From contig JBBHKE010001963.1 in NCBI GenBank assembly GCA_037447655.1, positions 89,078-153,077 of the forward strand: a stretch of DNA of 64,000 nucleotides. The letters run 5' to 3'. Under the pieces are notes generated by a model. That model was not told the origin of the DNA. It made no database searches and worked only from the letters and a program-made list of their open reading frames with translations. A program made the position numbers and the translations under genes. Shown here one piece after another: positions 12,501 through 23,183 of the stretch; positions within the stretch are counted from its first letter, which is position 1; the number at the start of each line of letters is the position of its first letter. Origin of the DNA: Zygnema cylindricum. Lineage: Eukaryota; Streptophyta; Zygnematophyceae; Zygnematales; Zygnemataceae.

Positions 12501-15500
12501 CCGGTCTGAACATCCCCAACTACGAGGACGTGCGGCAGGCGGCCGGCTTCAAGAACTTCTGTCTGGGCAACGTGGTCGGCGCGCTGGACGGCGAGCGCCT
12601 GCCGGCGCCGCTGGTGCCCGCCAACCACCAGACGCTCGTCAGCCGATGCCAGGCGCCCGCCTTCGAGATGCAGGTACACGCACCAACCAGGCCGTACCGC
12701 ACCGGCCGGTACTGGAGCATACCGTGACCGCGGTCACCGTGCTGCTTGTATGTCGCGTCACGAAACTGTTGGCCGAACCAACCACCGGATCGCGCAGTAC
12801 ACCGCCAATCGCTATTACCGTTGTGTACGCTAATCCCGTCCCGCTTTTTTTTGTTTTATTCTCAAATAGAATTATCCACACTATTTAAAAAAAGCCCTAA
12901 TTCCTAAATAGAGTAATCGATTTCTTCCAAAATTTCCAAATTCCCAATTAGCGTACACCACGCTAAATAATAGTATACGCTAATCAAACCTACACGCTAA
13001 TAGCGATTGGCGGTGTACTGTTCCGTACCGGAATTGTACCATACTGCAACGTGCGGAATGTGTGCCGTACGGTGTTTGTCTCGCGTCACGAAATGTGTGT
13101 GCCGTACTGATTTCATCTCGCGTCACGTCAAAGTCACGTCACGTCACGCGAACCGTTGTCTCGTAAAGTCTCTCGAGGTTCTCGGCAAGGCCTCGTCACA
13201 TCACGCCGTATCGCGGTACGGTACCTTACCGTACCGTACGTTGCTGCACAGCGATGAGTCACGTCAAGCTCCTTTGTGTTGCGTGGCACCGTTTTGCTTT
13301 ACATTTCGCATTTTCGCCTTAAAAAGTCGTTACGGCGCACACGTGGCAGCGCACCATGTGACATCGTCGTGCTGACGTCGTGCAAGTGAAAAGAAACACG
13401 TCGTTCTCCATCTTATGACGCCATGGTTTGGCGCGCACTGTCGGAGACGGCAGCCGCCAGATGGCGAACATCGTTTTATGGTTTGCCTTCTTCCTTCTAC
13501 GAATTCTCGTCTTTCTTCCAAAAACCGATTATGTTTTCTTCTTCCTCTCTCTGACATTTTCCTGTGCTCTATTTGGTCCTCTGTGTTTACTTGCCTCTGT
13601 TTTTCGATTGTTCTTTCTCACTTCCTTTCCCTTCCCCTCCTTCTTTCCCCCCTCCATTCCCATCTTTAGCGCCCTCTCACTCTCCTCTCTCTTCTCTTCC
13701 CTCCCCCCCCCCCCCCGTCCCTCCAGGTTGCCTGCCACGAGCTGCTCGGCCATGGCAGCGGCAAACTCCTCAGAGAGCACGAGGATGGCACCCACAACTT
13801 TGACCGAGAAAAGGTGCTCTCTCTCCTTCCCTTACCTCTCCTCTTCCTCTCCCTCTCACTCTCCCTTCTTTCTCCCCTCTGTCTCTCTGATTCTATCATG
13901 CTTTCTCCCTCTCTCACCAGATCAAGTGTGGATTCCATTTCATGGTCACTGTCATGGAATCATCTCTCCCTTTCCTTGTCGTTTTATTATGTCTGTTATG
14001 TAAATTTCCAGCTCTACTGTCCCTCTCTCTTTCTCATTCGCACTCTTTTGCTCGCTCACTCTGCTACTCTCTCTGACCTCGCTATTTCTCATCACACACC
14101 TCTCGCGCTCCCCCCCACTACATCCCCTCCCTCCCCCTTTCTCAACCTCGATGCACTTTCAAATTGCACTCTCCTCCCTTCTTCTCCTCCCTCTCCATCC
14201 CCTCCAACCTTCTCCCAGCCCCTTACAATACTTTTTCCCTCCTCCCCCTTTCCTCCCCCCCCCCCCTCTCCCCCTACTTACCCTCCCCCCTCCCCCCCTC
14301 CCCCCTCCCCAGGTGGTCCACCCCTTCAGCGGGCTCTCCCCCGTGTCGTGCTACCGGCCCGGCGCCACGTGGGACAGCGTGTTCGGCGCCATCTCGTCGT
14401 CGTTCGAGGAGTGCCGCGCGGAGTGCGTGGGTCTGCTGCTCTGCACCGAGCCGCGCGTGCAGGCCATCTTCGGCCACGCGGGGCAGGCCGCCGAGGACGT
14501 CATGTTCGTCAACTGGCTGCTCACGCTGCGCTCCGGCCTGCTCGCGCTCGAGTTCTACGACCCCGGGACCCAAGCCTGGCGCCAGGCGCACATGCAGGCA
14601 CGTCCGCACGCTCGGCCCGCACGCTGTTGGCTCTGGGCAATAGACGACTCTTTTAGTTCATTTGTTTCGCTGAGCCGTTCCATATACTTTTGTATCACCA
14701 CTCCGTTCCGTTCCTTGCTCGGATTATAGAGATTGCTTAGCACCTGCAGGCTGGGATGGACGGATGGGAATGGGTGAACTGATGGGCGGGCGGAGGGGAT
14801 GGGAGGATGGATGAATGGATGGATGGGATGGATGGGATGGATGGGATAGGTGGATGGATGAATGCGATGGATGGGATGGATGCGGAGGGGTGGATGGATG
14901 AATGGATGAATGGATGAATGGATGGTCGCCGGATGGCGATGTGGTGGATGGATGGATGGATGGATGGATGGATGGATGGATGGATGGATAGATGGGATGG
15001 ATGGGATGGATGGGATGGATGGGCAGGCTGGAGGGGATGGGTGCGATGGCGGATGGAGTGGGATGGATGGCGATGGATGGGATGGAAGTGAGTGGATGGG
15101 CTGTCGGATGGGTGCGATGGTCGCTTGCGCGTGAATGTGCGTATGGATGCGATGGGATGGGCGGGGTGATGGGATGGGGGGATGGATGTGACGCGCGGGA
15201 TGGATGGGATGGTTGGGATGGATTCACCGCCGTGATGGATGGGATGGATCTGACGTTGAGGAAGGCGGTGCTGTGGATGAATGGCAGCGGATGGGATGGG
15301 TGGAGGTGATTGACGGGGGTTGTGGGGGAGTTTTGAGGGACCAGGCGCGGTTCGTCAATTTTGAGGATGCTGTTGAAGGCGTCGGCGGCGGTCAGATTTC
15401 TTTCTTTTCGATCTCAAGTTGACTCCACGGTCAATCCAGATTCCGAAGCTTATAAGTATCTGGTCACGTTTCTGTGTATCTTGACCGTTTTTGTCGGCGC

Positions 15501-17033
15501 TGCGAGACTTTCTGTGCAGGCTGCAGGTCGCGCGTGCGACGGCGGATGCAGTCGCGGGGAGGGCGCTGTATCAGGAAGTGAGTGGATTGGCGCTTGTCGC
15601 TTGCGCATCAGTGTGCGTGATGTGCGCGGGGAAGTGTGGGGTGTTGGGAAGGAGGGGGGGGAGTGACGCGAGGGAGCTGGGGCGGTTGAGGTGCAGTTCA
15701 CCGCCGTGACGGAGGAGTATCTGACGTTGAGGAAGGCGGTGCTGTCCAAGAATCGGCAGCGGCCGATATTTGTGCAGGTGAATGAGGATTGAGGGGGCGC
15801 AGAACGGAACAGGGAACGAGCGGTCTTTGTCGACAAAGAACGGCTTTGGTGCGGTGGCGGTCGTATTTCTTTCTTTTCTATCTCAAGTTGAGGACTCCAC
15901 GGTCAATCCAGATTCTGAAGCTCACAAGTATCTGGTCACGTTTTTGTGTATCTTGGCCGTTGTTGTCGACCCTAAATCCGTACACTTTTCTGTCGCCTAG
16001 CCGCAATTTTACGGCGTTTTAGTTTTACTGACGTACGTGCACAAATTGTCAGAGTCAAACCGGTAACCGGTCGCAAGATTGCGCGTAAGATTTCCGAATC
16101 GCGTTTTCCCCTGCCGTGTCGATACTGACCGTGAAGTCGTAAAAATGCATCCTGTCCGTCAAACTCGAATCTGGACGGTCGAAAACCACGATAGTGTCTT
16201 TCCGCTGAATGGCTGACACCCCGTGCACACCGGCCGCTCATTTCTTTTGTGGCAAATACACCGTGAATCGCTATTAGCGTACATGACGCTAATTGGGGTA
16301 CCCCTTTTTTTGGGGCAAATTCTCAAATAGAGTAAAGTACGCTAAATGTTTTTGCACGTTATTTGAGGTACCCCGCTCAATGCGGTTCATAACTGTAATT
16401 TAGTTCCCTTTTAAATAGTGTGGTGTACGGACTGCCAGATCTGTACTATTTCGTACATTTTTAAGTCGCCTAGCCGCAATTTTACGGCGTTTTATTTTCT
16501 CTAAAGTACAGAAAATATAATAATATATAATTGCGTAAATATTTTCCGGCATACGCAGATGTCAAAAAAACGCGACGGCGTACGATTTGAACAGTTTCGT
16601 ACATATACATGTTTTAGTATGGACATATTCTGTGCTGAAAATTTTTACAAAGCAGTTTACAAATTAGAGTACATGATAAATTAGAGTCATGGTGTACCCG
16701 GAAAAACACAATTTACCGTAAAGTACGCTAATTGTTTCATTACGCTATCTATTTCATTACGCTAATAGCGATTCACGGTGTAGTTCAATAGGAAGGAGTC
16801 TGTGATTCAAAATATTCTTTCGACAAAAATATCTGTCGCCGACGAATCCAGCTGCTGACACCCATTCTATGTGATTCTGCCTCTGTTCCGTCGTTCCTCT
16901 GCAGGTTCACACGGCGGAGGATCCCACAGCGGCGGGCGGCGTACGACTGGACGAATTTCCCGCGACACACGAAGGCGTGGTGGCCTCCTTCACCGCGCGG
17001 TTTGCAAACTGGGTGGCGGAATTCAGCACGTAG
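6563..17033 (+). CDS. DPP3: Dipeptidyl peptidase III (peptidase family M49), spliced, about 17 exons; two frameshifts
   Basis: A cytosolic zinc exopeptidase that removes dipeptides from the N-terminus of short peptides. Exons by eye: 6563-6844, 7326-7473, 8316-8404, 8659-8728, 8904-8989, 9526-9669, 11023-11144, 11434-11532, 11736-11808, 12159-12278, 12469-12673, 13727-13813, 14313-14597, 15345-15390, about 15497-15577, 15697-15777, 16905-17033 (TAG). Phases agree at nearly every junction. About 714 residues result, against about 737 in human DPP3. The zinc motif HELLGH followed by GSGKL is in exon 12, and the second motif EECRAE is in exon 13, so all three zinc ligands are present. The match to the animal/fungal enzyme runs from [12 protein letters not shown] in exon 1 to the last exon. 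Oddities: one extra base in exon 11 (about 12,498-12,503) and one in exon 14 (about 15,357); no canonical acceptor before exon 15; about 30 residues missing between exons 14 and 15; a likely GC-AG intron 13. The start is the first in-frame ATG after an upstream stop. It may be a pseudogene if the indels are real. Confidence 0.9.
7480..8030 (+). repeat. Degenerate TCTGTTTTGAG-type repeats in DPP3 intron 2
   Basis: The intron between exons 2 and 3 is filled with imperfect 10-14-bp units of the form TCTGTTNTGANTCTGTT. The result is a T-rich sense strand with many cryptic splice-like pyrimidine tracts. It is non-coding, since the flanking exons join in phase across it. Confidence 0.65.
9830..10882 (+). 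repeat. (CTCCCT)n microsatellite array, about 1.05 kb, in DPP3 intron 6
   Basis: A short CT run (about 9,830-9,854) leads into roughly 170 tandem copies of the hexamer. I see only two phase breaks: a one-base loss near 10,196-10,200 and an extra CT near 10,782. The array lies in the intron between exons 6 (ends 9,669) and 7 (starts 11,023). The minus strand is (AGGGAG)n, with GGG runs spaced three bases apart. Imperfect CT-rich sequence continues to about 10,980. The long open frames across it (Ser-Leu, Ser-Pro, Gly-Glu or Arg-Glu repeats) are artefacts. Confidence 0.95.
11985..12158 (+). repeat. C-rich polypyrimidine tract, DPP3 intron 9
   Basis: A nearly uninterrupted C/T tract before exon 10, ending in a run of C just upstream of the CCAG acceptor. 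Similar tracts precede exons 11 (12,285-12,468), 12 (about 13,640-13,726) and 13 (about 14,100-14,312). They give the middle introns strong strand asymmetry, with pyrimidines on the sense strand. Confidence 0.75.
12798..13017. mobile_element. Family D MITE copy D1 (TA target) in DPP3 intron 11
   Basis: A 220-bp element including flanking TA. The left end CACCGCCAATCGC and the right end GCGATTGGCGGTG are perfect inverses, continuing into ATTASCGT and ACGCTAAT words. It is nearly identical to the copy at 33,620-33,840. No coding capacity. A TA target suggests Tc1/mariner-type mobilisation, which is inference from target site only. Confidence 0.85.
14750..15330 (+). repeat. GGATGG/GGATGGGAT minisatellite in DPP3 intron 13
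   Basis: A purine-rich plus strand made of GGATG, GGATGGAT and GGATGGGAT units. The cleanest run is 14,940-15,030. From about 15,020 to 15,330 the repeat units are interleaved with a recognisable degraded copy of exons 15-16 and their intron. Open frames such as the Met-Asp-Gly-Trp and Ser-His-Pro repeats are artefacts of the array. Confidence 0.85.
15020..15971 (+). repeat. About 480-bp tandem duplication across DPP3 exons 14-16
   Basis: The segment 15,020-15,500 parallels 15,512-15,971 at an offset of about 470-490 bp. Matching landmarks are GCAGGCTG (15,023 and 15,516), GAAGTGAGTGGAT (near 15,090 and 15,575), GTCGCTTGCGC (15,119 and 15,595), TTCACCGCCGTGA (15,223 and 15,697), CTGACGTTGAGGAAGGCGG (15,250 and 15,721), and a 100-bp cassette (15,395-15,496 and 15,862-15,966). 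The upstream copy has been altered by GGATGG motifs and no longer encodes usable exons 15-16. The downstream copy provides the exons used in the gene model. Confidence 0.75.
16257..16782. mobile_element. Family D MITE copy D3 in the last DPP3 intron
   Basis: About 526 bp flanked by TA. The ends CACCGTGAATCGC and GCGATTCACGGTG are perfect inverses, followed by ATTAGCGT and ACGCTAAT hairpin arms. The interior is shared with the truncated copy at 26,260-26,710. It sits between exons 16 and 17. No coding capacity. Confidence 0.85.
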
Positions 17034-17800
17034 GAGGAAACGTGCGGCCACCGCCCTCCTTCACTCAACAACTGGCTAATCGGACGATCAGGATCTTCTC
17101 AACCAACCGCGTTAACTGCGCCACACAACGTCGACTTCCGCGATCGCGTCAACTCAACTGGCACCGTCGCATGGAACGCTGCGGCCACCTGTTAGAGCAC
17201 CATTCCACGCATTCCACTGCATACCGTATGCCACCTATATATTCCACTCCATTTTTGTTTTTATCATACTACACTCATTATGTGAAGCGGCTCTGTCTGC
17301 ACGGTCACGCCACAGATTGTCAGATGCTCTTCAGTCTGGGAGCCACAAGACTGCCAGCTTGGCGCGTGTGCCGTACAGCTGCCGTTGAAGGGAGACACTT
17401 CCGCCAGGCGCCCTAAAGGCTTCCTCCAACCGTCCGCGTTTTAGGAAAAAAAAAAGGTATTCGGCCAGCATTTGGCCTCCATTCATTGCATCCATTCATT
17501 TAATTATTGAGGCTTCTTTACAGTTGGGTTTATTCAGTCATTTCCGATTTACATCCTTTTGTTTCAGTTGAAGGACGCGATAGCAGTCCTAATTTGTATA
17601 TTTGAGAGCTGTCGTCGCTAAGCTGACAGCCGCGTCTTCTTTGTACAATCTCAGCTGGAAAATTTAACCGGTTCCTGGTAGGCCTGCTGTCCTTCCGTGG
17701 TGTTGGAAGCACTTTTTTTCTCCTCTCTGGAAATGTTTTTTTCTCATCTCTGGAAATGTTTTTTTTTCATTATGCACAATGGTTTCAACTGGTCATGGAT
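17034..17800. other. DPP3 downstream sequence, no other gene seen
   Basis: It follows the TAG of DPP3 and should contain its 3' UTR. A poly(A)-signal-like context is not decisive. The open frame running through 16,871-17,416 is simply the last exon and its downstream sequence read in another frame. Confidence 0.4.
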
Positions 17801-18870
17801 TCACATAATGTTTCAATATCATGCTTCAGCATGTTAATGAGAACCCTTTTACAATGTTTTGGAGGATGCGATTTTTTTAACTTCCACAAAGAAGTCATAG
17901 ACTTGACTAATTCAAGGCATGGCCATTTTTAAGGTCGAATCAAACAGAATTACGGCATTTAGTTAGCAGATCAGCAGGTAAACACAAAAGCATTGGAAGG
18001 CGTCATTTTTGGAAGGGCATAGGTCTCACCTTGTAACGAAAACCAGTCGGTCTGAACAGCTTACCAGATTGGCTGTAATTGTTACACCGAGTGTACATCT
18101 GTCAGTTGGACCTTTGTGCATTGAGGCACTTTAAAAGGAATCAACATACGTCATTTTCATCAATGTATCCGACGTGTTTTCTCTCCTGTCTTTGAGCATG
18201 TCCTTTGGAACTTGAAGATTCATATAATTCATACAAAGCCCCGATTAATTGAAGCGATTTAACATATTCTGTCTGAAATTTGTCTAACTGTCTTGGTCAT
18301 CTAGAACGTTTAGATGCCCATCACTGTTAGCATAAGGTGCTTCATCTGAAAAAACAATGTTGAGCATCGGCCGGATATGGGCATGTCATTAACCAGCAAT
18401 CCACATAAATGTTTTCCATTATGCAGTGCTCTGGCAAATTCACTTTTGGAACTATCAGAGATGACGTAGAGGGCCACGTTCACTTAAGAAGATATGTGAA
18501 ATAGATGAGTTATCCACTCCAACGGTGAGATTTTCAGTCTACTTGCATTGTCCATTTTTTAAATTGAGCTTAATAAGCAGCTTTGTGGCCACCAGCTTGC
18601 AAATCTTATGAAAAGAGGATAGTTCTGACGAACCGGGTTTTAATTCATACAGGAGTACACATTCACAAGCTTAGCCTTATCGTCACTTCCTTGCCCGGAT
18701 ATTTTACCTTCAAAACTTTTGTCCTCTAGCGGCCTGGAGTTGAACTACTTGAACGGCGTCTTTCCATGCTGCGATGGAATGTGGAGTTTGCCGCTCTCTT
18801 TCACCTTCCGATAAATTGTTGTTCGGTGTAGGTCGTAAAATTGGCAACTCGTACTCACTGTTTGCCTAGA
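17800..18870 (-). pseudogene. Decayed DDE-type transposase relic (IS630/Tc1/mariner-like)
   Basis: Scattered minus-strand fragments appear in the order expected for this transposase class. A helix-turn-helix-like piece (RTTIYRKVKESG) lies at about 18,785-18,850, an FSDEA box at about 18,337-18,362, and a DWFSLQG piece reminiscent of the WFQQDGA catalytic region at about 18,030-18,055. Frames change repeatedly and stops are frequent, so nothing functional remains. The assignment rests on short motifs and order only. A profile search of the translated minus strand would decide it. Confidence 0.35.
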
Positions 18871-21800
18871 TAATGGTCAAAGCTGATGGGTAGATATAGG
18901 CTGCAATTATTTTCCTGTTGGCCTCCTAGAGTATTTTGTTCTAAGATCATTTAGAAAGCACCCATTTTTGAGGCTCTTGGATTTGGTTCGGTTTTGACAA
19001 GCTTGCGGGTTTATCTATCCCAGGCCGGAGGATTTGTATGAGATCCTTTCTCTGATTGGACATTTACTCTTTTGTAACTTCTTAAAAATTTTGTTTAATT
19101 GATGCTATTGTCAAAGACGGATCTCAATAGAACAAAGTGCCATCTTTTCAGTAGTATTTACACAGGCTACAAACGTCGCTATGATGGAGAGCTGTTGGCA
19201 TTTTTTTCAACCGCTAATTGGCGGCTGAAATGCAGGATATGTGTGGGTCAACCGCGTACAAGATTTTGAATTGTGTCATCGGTTGTCATATGGTAGATTC
19301 CTCGTAAGCAACTGTTCACCGCAAGAGTCCAAAAACAATCTTTTTTGGAGGCCGAAAATATCTCAGTCTAATGATTAGATGCCTTCTTTTGTAGAAGGTG
19401 TCTACAAACGCCAGGTACATACCGAACAAGATGATATGTTATGCAGAAATACACGCAGTGATTAGCAGAAGCGAATTCGTGAATCCATGGCCAAAAACAT
19501 CCATGTATGGATGTATTCTTTAATTGCTAGCAATAGAAAAGTGTGGTCGTTTTTAGCCTTTAATCTTGATTAAATGATTGAAGAGCATTAGAACTGGACT
19601 GCCTTGTCTAACCGTAATGACCATGGAAACCTTGTACGAAAACCGCTGAGTATCTTGAACCAAACTAAAGAAAAGTGGATTTTGTTTTTGCTGGTCTTGC
19701 TGCCCATACACTGTAAGACGAGTCTTACTATTACTGTGATCTTTACAATCTGATACTTCTGTTCACACGTCTAGCTTGTCAAAGCAAAGTATATGCTGGA
19801 TACTGTCTCTGGAGCTTACCTCTTCTTTTTTTATTTTTTTCATCCTTCCCCGTGCTTACAGTTTTTGCATTGGGCGTGTCACGAGCACTCGACATGTGCC
19901 GTGGCCAACCGACAACATTGTATTCTAGAATATCACCTCGGGGACAATATTTGGAGTCAGCCTTCATTATTTATCATAACTTGGAAGTCAGTTGTCGATT
20001 TATTAAGCTTCATTGGATCCACTATGTTACAGAACATTGGGTGAAAGGGTTGGGGAGTTTAAACACACGTGGTTATCAATTACTTTTTTTAGATAGTCTG
20101 TCAAAGATTTTATAAGGGATATCCTTTGTACGCTCGCCGTTACCGTTTAAGAATTGACAGAATGTGTATATTATTTGACCTTTTCTAAAGTGGATTGGTG
20201 CAATGGTGTTCAGCCAGTGTTACAAATGAGTCATCCTTTTTCAGGACATGATAGAATGTTTGTACTACAGACTGTTTCTAAGATGGGTTGATGCAAACGT
20301 GTTGGCCTGGTATAGCAGAAAAGGCTTTATCAATCAAATTACTAAGAACATTATTGGAAAAAGGCGACTGTAAACCAGCTGAGTACATGGTAACACAGGA
20401 ATTGAATAGCCAGAGAAAAACGGAAAAACCGAACGCGGGCATTAACCCTTAACAAGATTATCGGTATTTGATGTTTCACTTCCACGATATTCCACAGGAA
20501 GTATACCATGTCACATGTAGCTCGAGATACATTGGATTGAAAGCTCATGATCTCTATATTGGCAGTGCAGTTGTGACTTGTTCACTATCGCAGTCACCTG
20601 TATTGCTCACAATCGCTACTCTCATCCAAATTACCATGGTCTGTTTGTCAATAATTACATTTTTTTTTTCAGGTGAATGATATGCACTCATTAACACAAA
20701 AGATGTGGTGAATCTGGTTTGTGGCAACTGTGCTGTTTTTAGTGTTCACACATTGCATACTTTTCAGTAGCTTTCCACATTGAGGCGGATTCTTGATATG
20801 ACATGTGTACACCGTATTGATTAGTGGGTTGTCAAAGCATGAGTCTGTAACATTTTTGTTGGATTCTCGTAGTTACAGGATACTGTCACCACAATTTGGT
20901 CTAGACATTGTTGCTAAAATCGTGGCAAGTAACTAATGTGTGTCAGTTCACTCATTATTTATTTATGTATTTATCCAATGGTCTGCTTGAGAGGGGCAAA
21001 AAAACTTTAAAAAGTGTGAGCGAGAGACAGAAGTTGCCAGTGAAGTTGTTTTTAGGCTGAATGCAATTCACTACGTTGAGAATTGCCAGTAGTGTTAATA
21101 ACGCTGATTCCGTCTCGGTTCTTGCCCTCCGAACATGGAATAGTGTTATTAACACTAATAACTTTTTCCGTAGACAATCTTCAGGTATGGATGTGTGCCA
21201 AGCCTATCTCTGCCTCTTACTAATACCCTATGGACACCACCATTTCAAGAATAAGTGCGTGTTAAGACATGAAAAATGTAATTGTTGACATTCACAAGTT
21301 ATATTCCTTTAACACAAAAAGCTACCTGCTCAACATTGATGGTGAGTGGTTGTATTCTGGACATTTTAACTTACAATGCATAACAGCACATTTTATGGCC
21401 TTTAACGATTCTATTAACATAACTTAAGGCTGATATCTAGAATACATCGGAAAATCATTGATGTTTCTTGCTAACTAAGGGTGTTTCAACACTGCTCAGA
21501 ATGGACTGGCCCGAGCAACGGTGTACTTATTTAACCCAGGTGCAGCGTAAGCAATTGCATAAGTGAGTTTAAACCTCGCCATCATACGGCGCATGTGATA
21601 TAGAGACTGTGCAGACATCTGAATAGACTGACATGTTTGCAGTTCACACGTGTCTATGGTGTGTACGCTAGTTGTGGCAGGTTTCATCTTGGCTTCTAAA
21701 CAAGGCCTTACTATTGCTAAAAGGATTTTTCTCCGACCAGTCCACTCTAAATTCAAATGTAGACTCTACTTAAACTATTCAGTTTGTACATCAAATTTAA

Positions 21801-22330
21801 TGATTGCAATGAGAAGACAATTCTCTCCCCTTTGCTTATTTTTTGGATTTTTCCTGTTGACTCTTGTCTCTTATTCGTTGCTTCAAACTTATCGTTTGCC
21901 ATGATTCTACTGTCTCTTATCTTTGATCCTTTCCTCCCATATCTATTCCCTTTGACCACCATGCCCTTTCGTTCAAGAAAAATGACTATGTTTATCACCA
22001 AAAGTATTGAGTTTGTATACTTCACTAACATGGCTACTTTATTCAGGATAAACAAATAGTTACTGTATTTTTCGGTGCATCGGACTGTCATATTTTTTAC
22101 GTAATTGTATTCTATGTTTCTCAAACAGTTTTGAAACAAATTCTGGTTTTTACATGAAAAACAAAGATCCGAAGATGATTAGTACCTAACGCTATTCAAG
22201 ATGTCCGTGTCCTAACAAGTTAAAGGAAAAGGACAGGTTTGTCTATTAGGCGTTTAAGTTAAATATCTCGTAAACACACCAAACCATCGACATGCTCTGA
22301 CGAGAAAGGTGACTGGTAGAGACTATGAAC
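18871..22330. other. No gene recognised
   Basis: Low-GC sequence with short open frames only. I found no paired inverted ends, no splice-linked coding series and no recognisable RNA gene. It may hold further decayed transposon sequence next to the transposase relic. Confidence 0.4.
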
Positions 22331-22641
22331 TAGTGTTGGGTATCGGGTAAATTCATATCGCGATGATTTCAATATTCGATATATCGAGTATCGATCGAGC
22401 AGAATCCTCGATATATCGTACCGAGACCAACATAAATCATCGCGATATATAGTATTTTTTAAAAAATTATATTTTATATTTCAATATAATATGTAATTTA
22501 AGCGAAAAAGACAAATTGTCTGATACGCCACGTACGACGTGATTTTCGTTCCGTGACTTAAAGGTAGTCGCCGCAAAATGTAACTGACAAAAAAGTACAA
22601 ATTCTGTAATTCATATAATTACTTATTTGGGGTATTGTTAC
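22331..22641 (-). mobile_element. Family C fragment, inverted
   Basis: It starts with TAGTGTTGGGTATCGGG and continues through TCGATATATCG palindromic words. It is the reverse complement of the right third of the complete copy at 27,287-28,114. It stops at GGGTATTGTTAC, where the family D copy D4 follows. Confidence 0.7.
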
Positions 22642-23183
22642 TACACCGCGCATCGTTATTAGTGTCAACGACACTAATTTGGGTTCTTAAAATTCTGATT
22701 TTTTTCCTCAAATAGGATACATGATTTTAATTTTTCCTTGACGTTAATTAAGGTACCGTACAAAATAGCGTAAAGGACAAATTACAATAATATCTAAATA
22801 GTGTGGTGTACGGTCGATGTCAGACCGTACACAAATGTACCTTTTCAAGTGGAAATTTTACAAAAATGAGTTAAATCAGACGCGCACGCATAAGATCGTG
22901 CGCTACAAAAACGGGATTGTTCTGACACGTAAATTAGTCTTACATGTACGGATATTTAAATTTCACGACGGCGTACGGTTTTTAATATTTTGTACAGATA
23001 CATATATTAGTGTATATAATCGTACAACGAATATTCCATTTTTGCTGTTCCCAAATTAGCATAAACGCCGAAATTATAATACACCTTCTAAAAAAAATAT
23101 ATAAAATTCTTAATTAGCGTCAATGACGGTATATTTACTTCTACACTATTTAAACTTTGACACTAATAACGATGCGCGGTGTA
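22642..23183. mobile_element. Family D MITE copy D4
   Basis: About 542 bp including TA on both sides. The ends CACCGCGCATCGTTATTAG and CTAATAACGATGCGCGGTG are exact inverses. Just inside the left end, ATTAGTGTC and GACACTAAT form a second small hairpin. It is inserted at the TA that begins the neighbouring family C element. No coding capacity. Confidence 0.85.

Noticed and set aside
13020-13270. Cluster of CACGTCA/ACGTCA words as a bZIP-binding enhancer in a DPP3 intron
   Set aside because: The same words are abundant in the surrounding transposon families, so enrichment here is not specific evidence of regulation.
14724-15309. Open frames rich in Met-Asp-Gly-Trp (+) and Ser-His-Pro (-)
   Set aside because: Produced by the GGATGG minisatellite; no independent coding signal.
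9830-15330. Regular repeats considered as a CRISPR-like array
   Set aside because: Units are 6-9 bp and contiguous with no unique spacers, in a eukaryotic intron.
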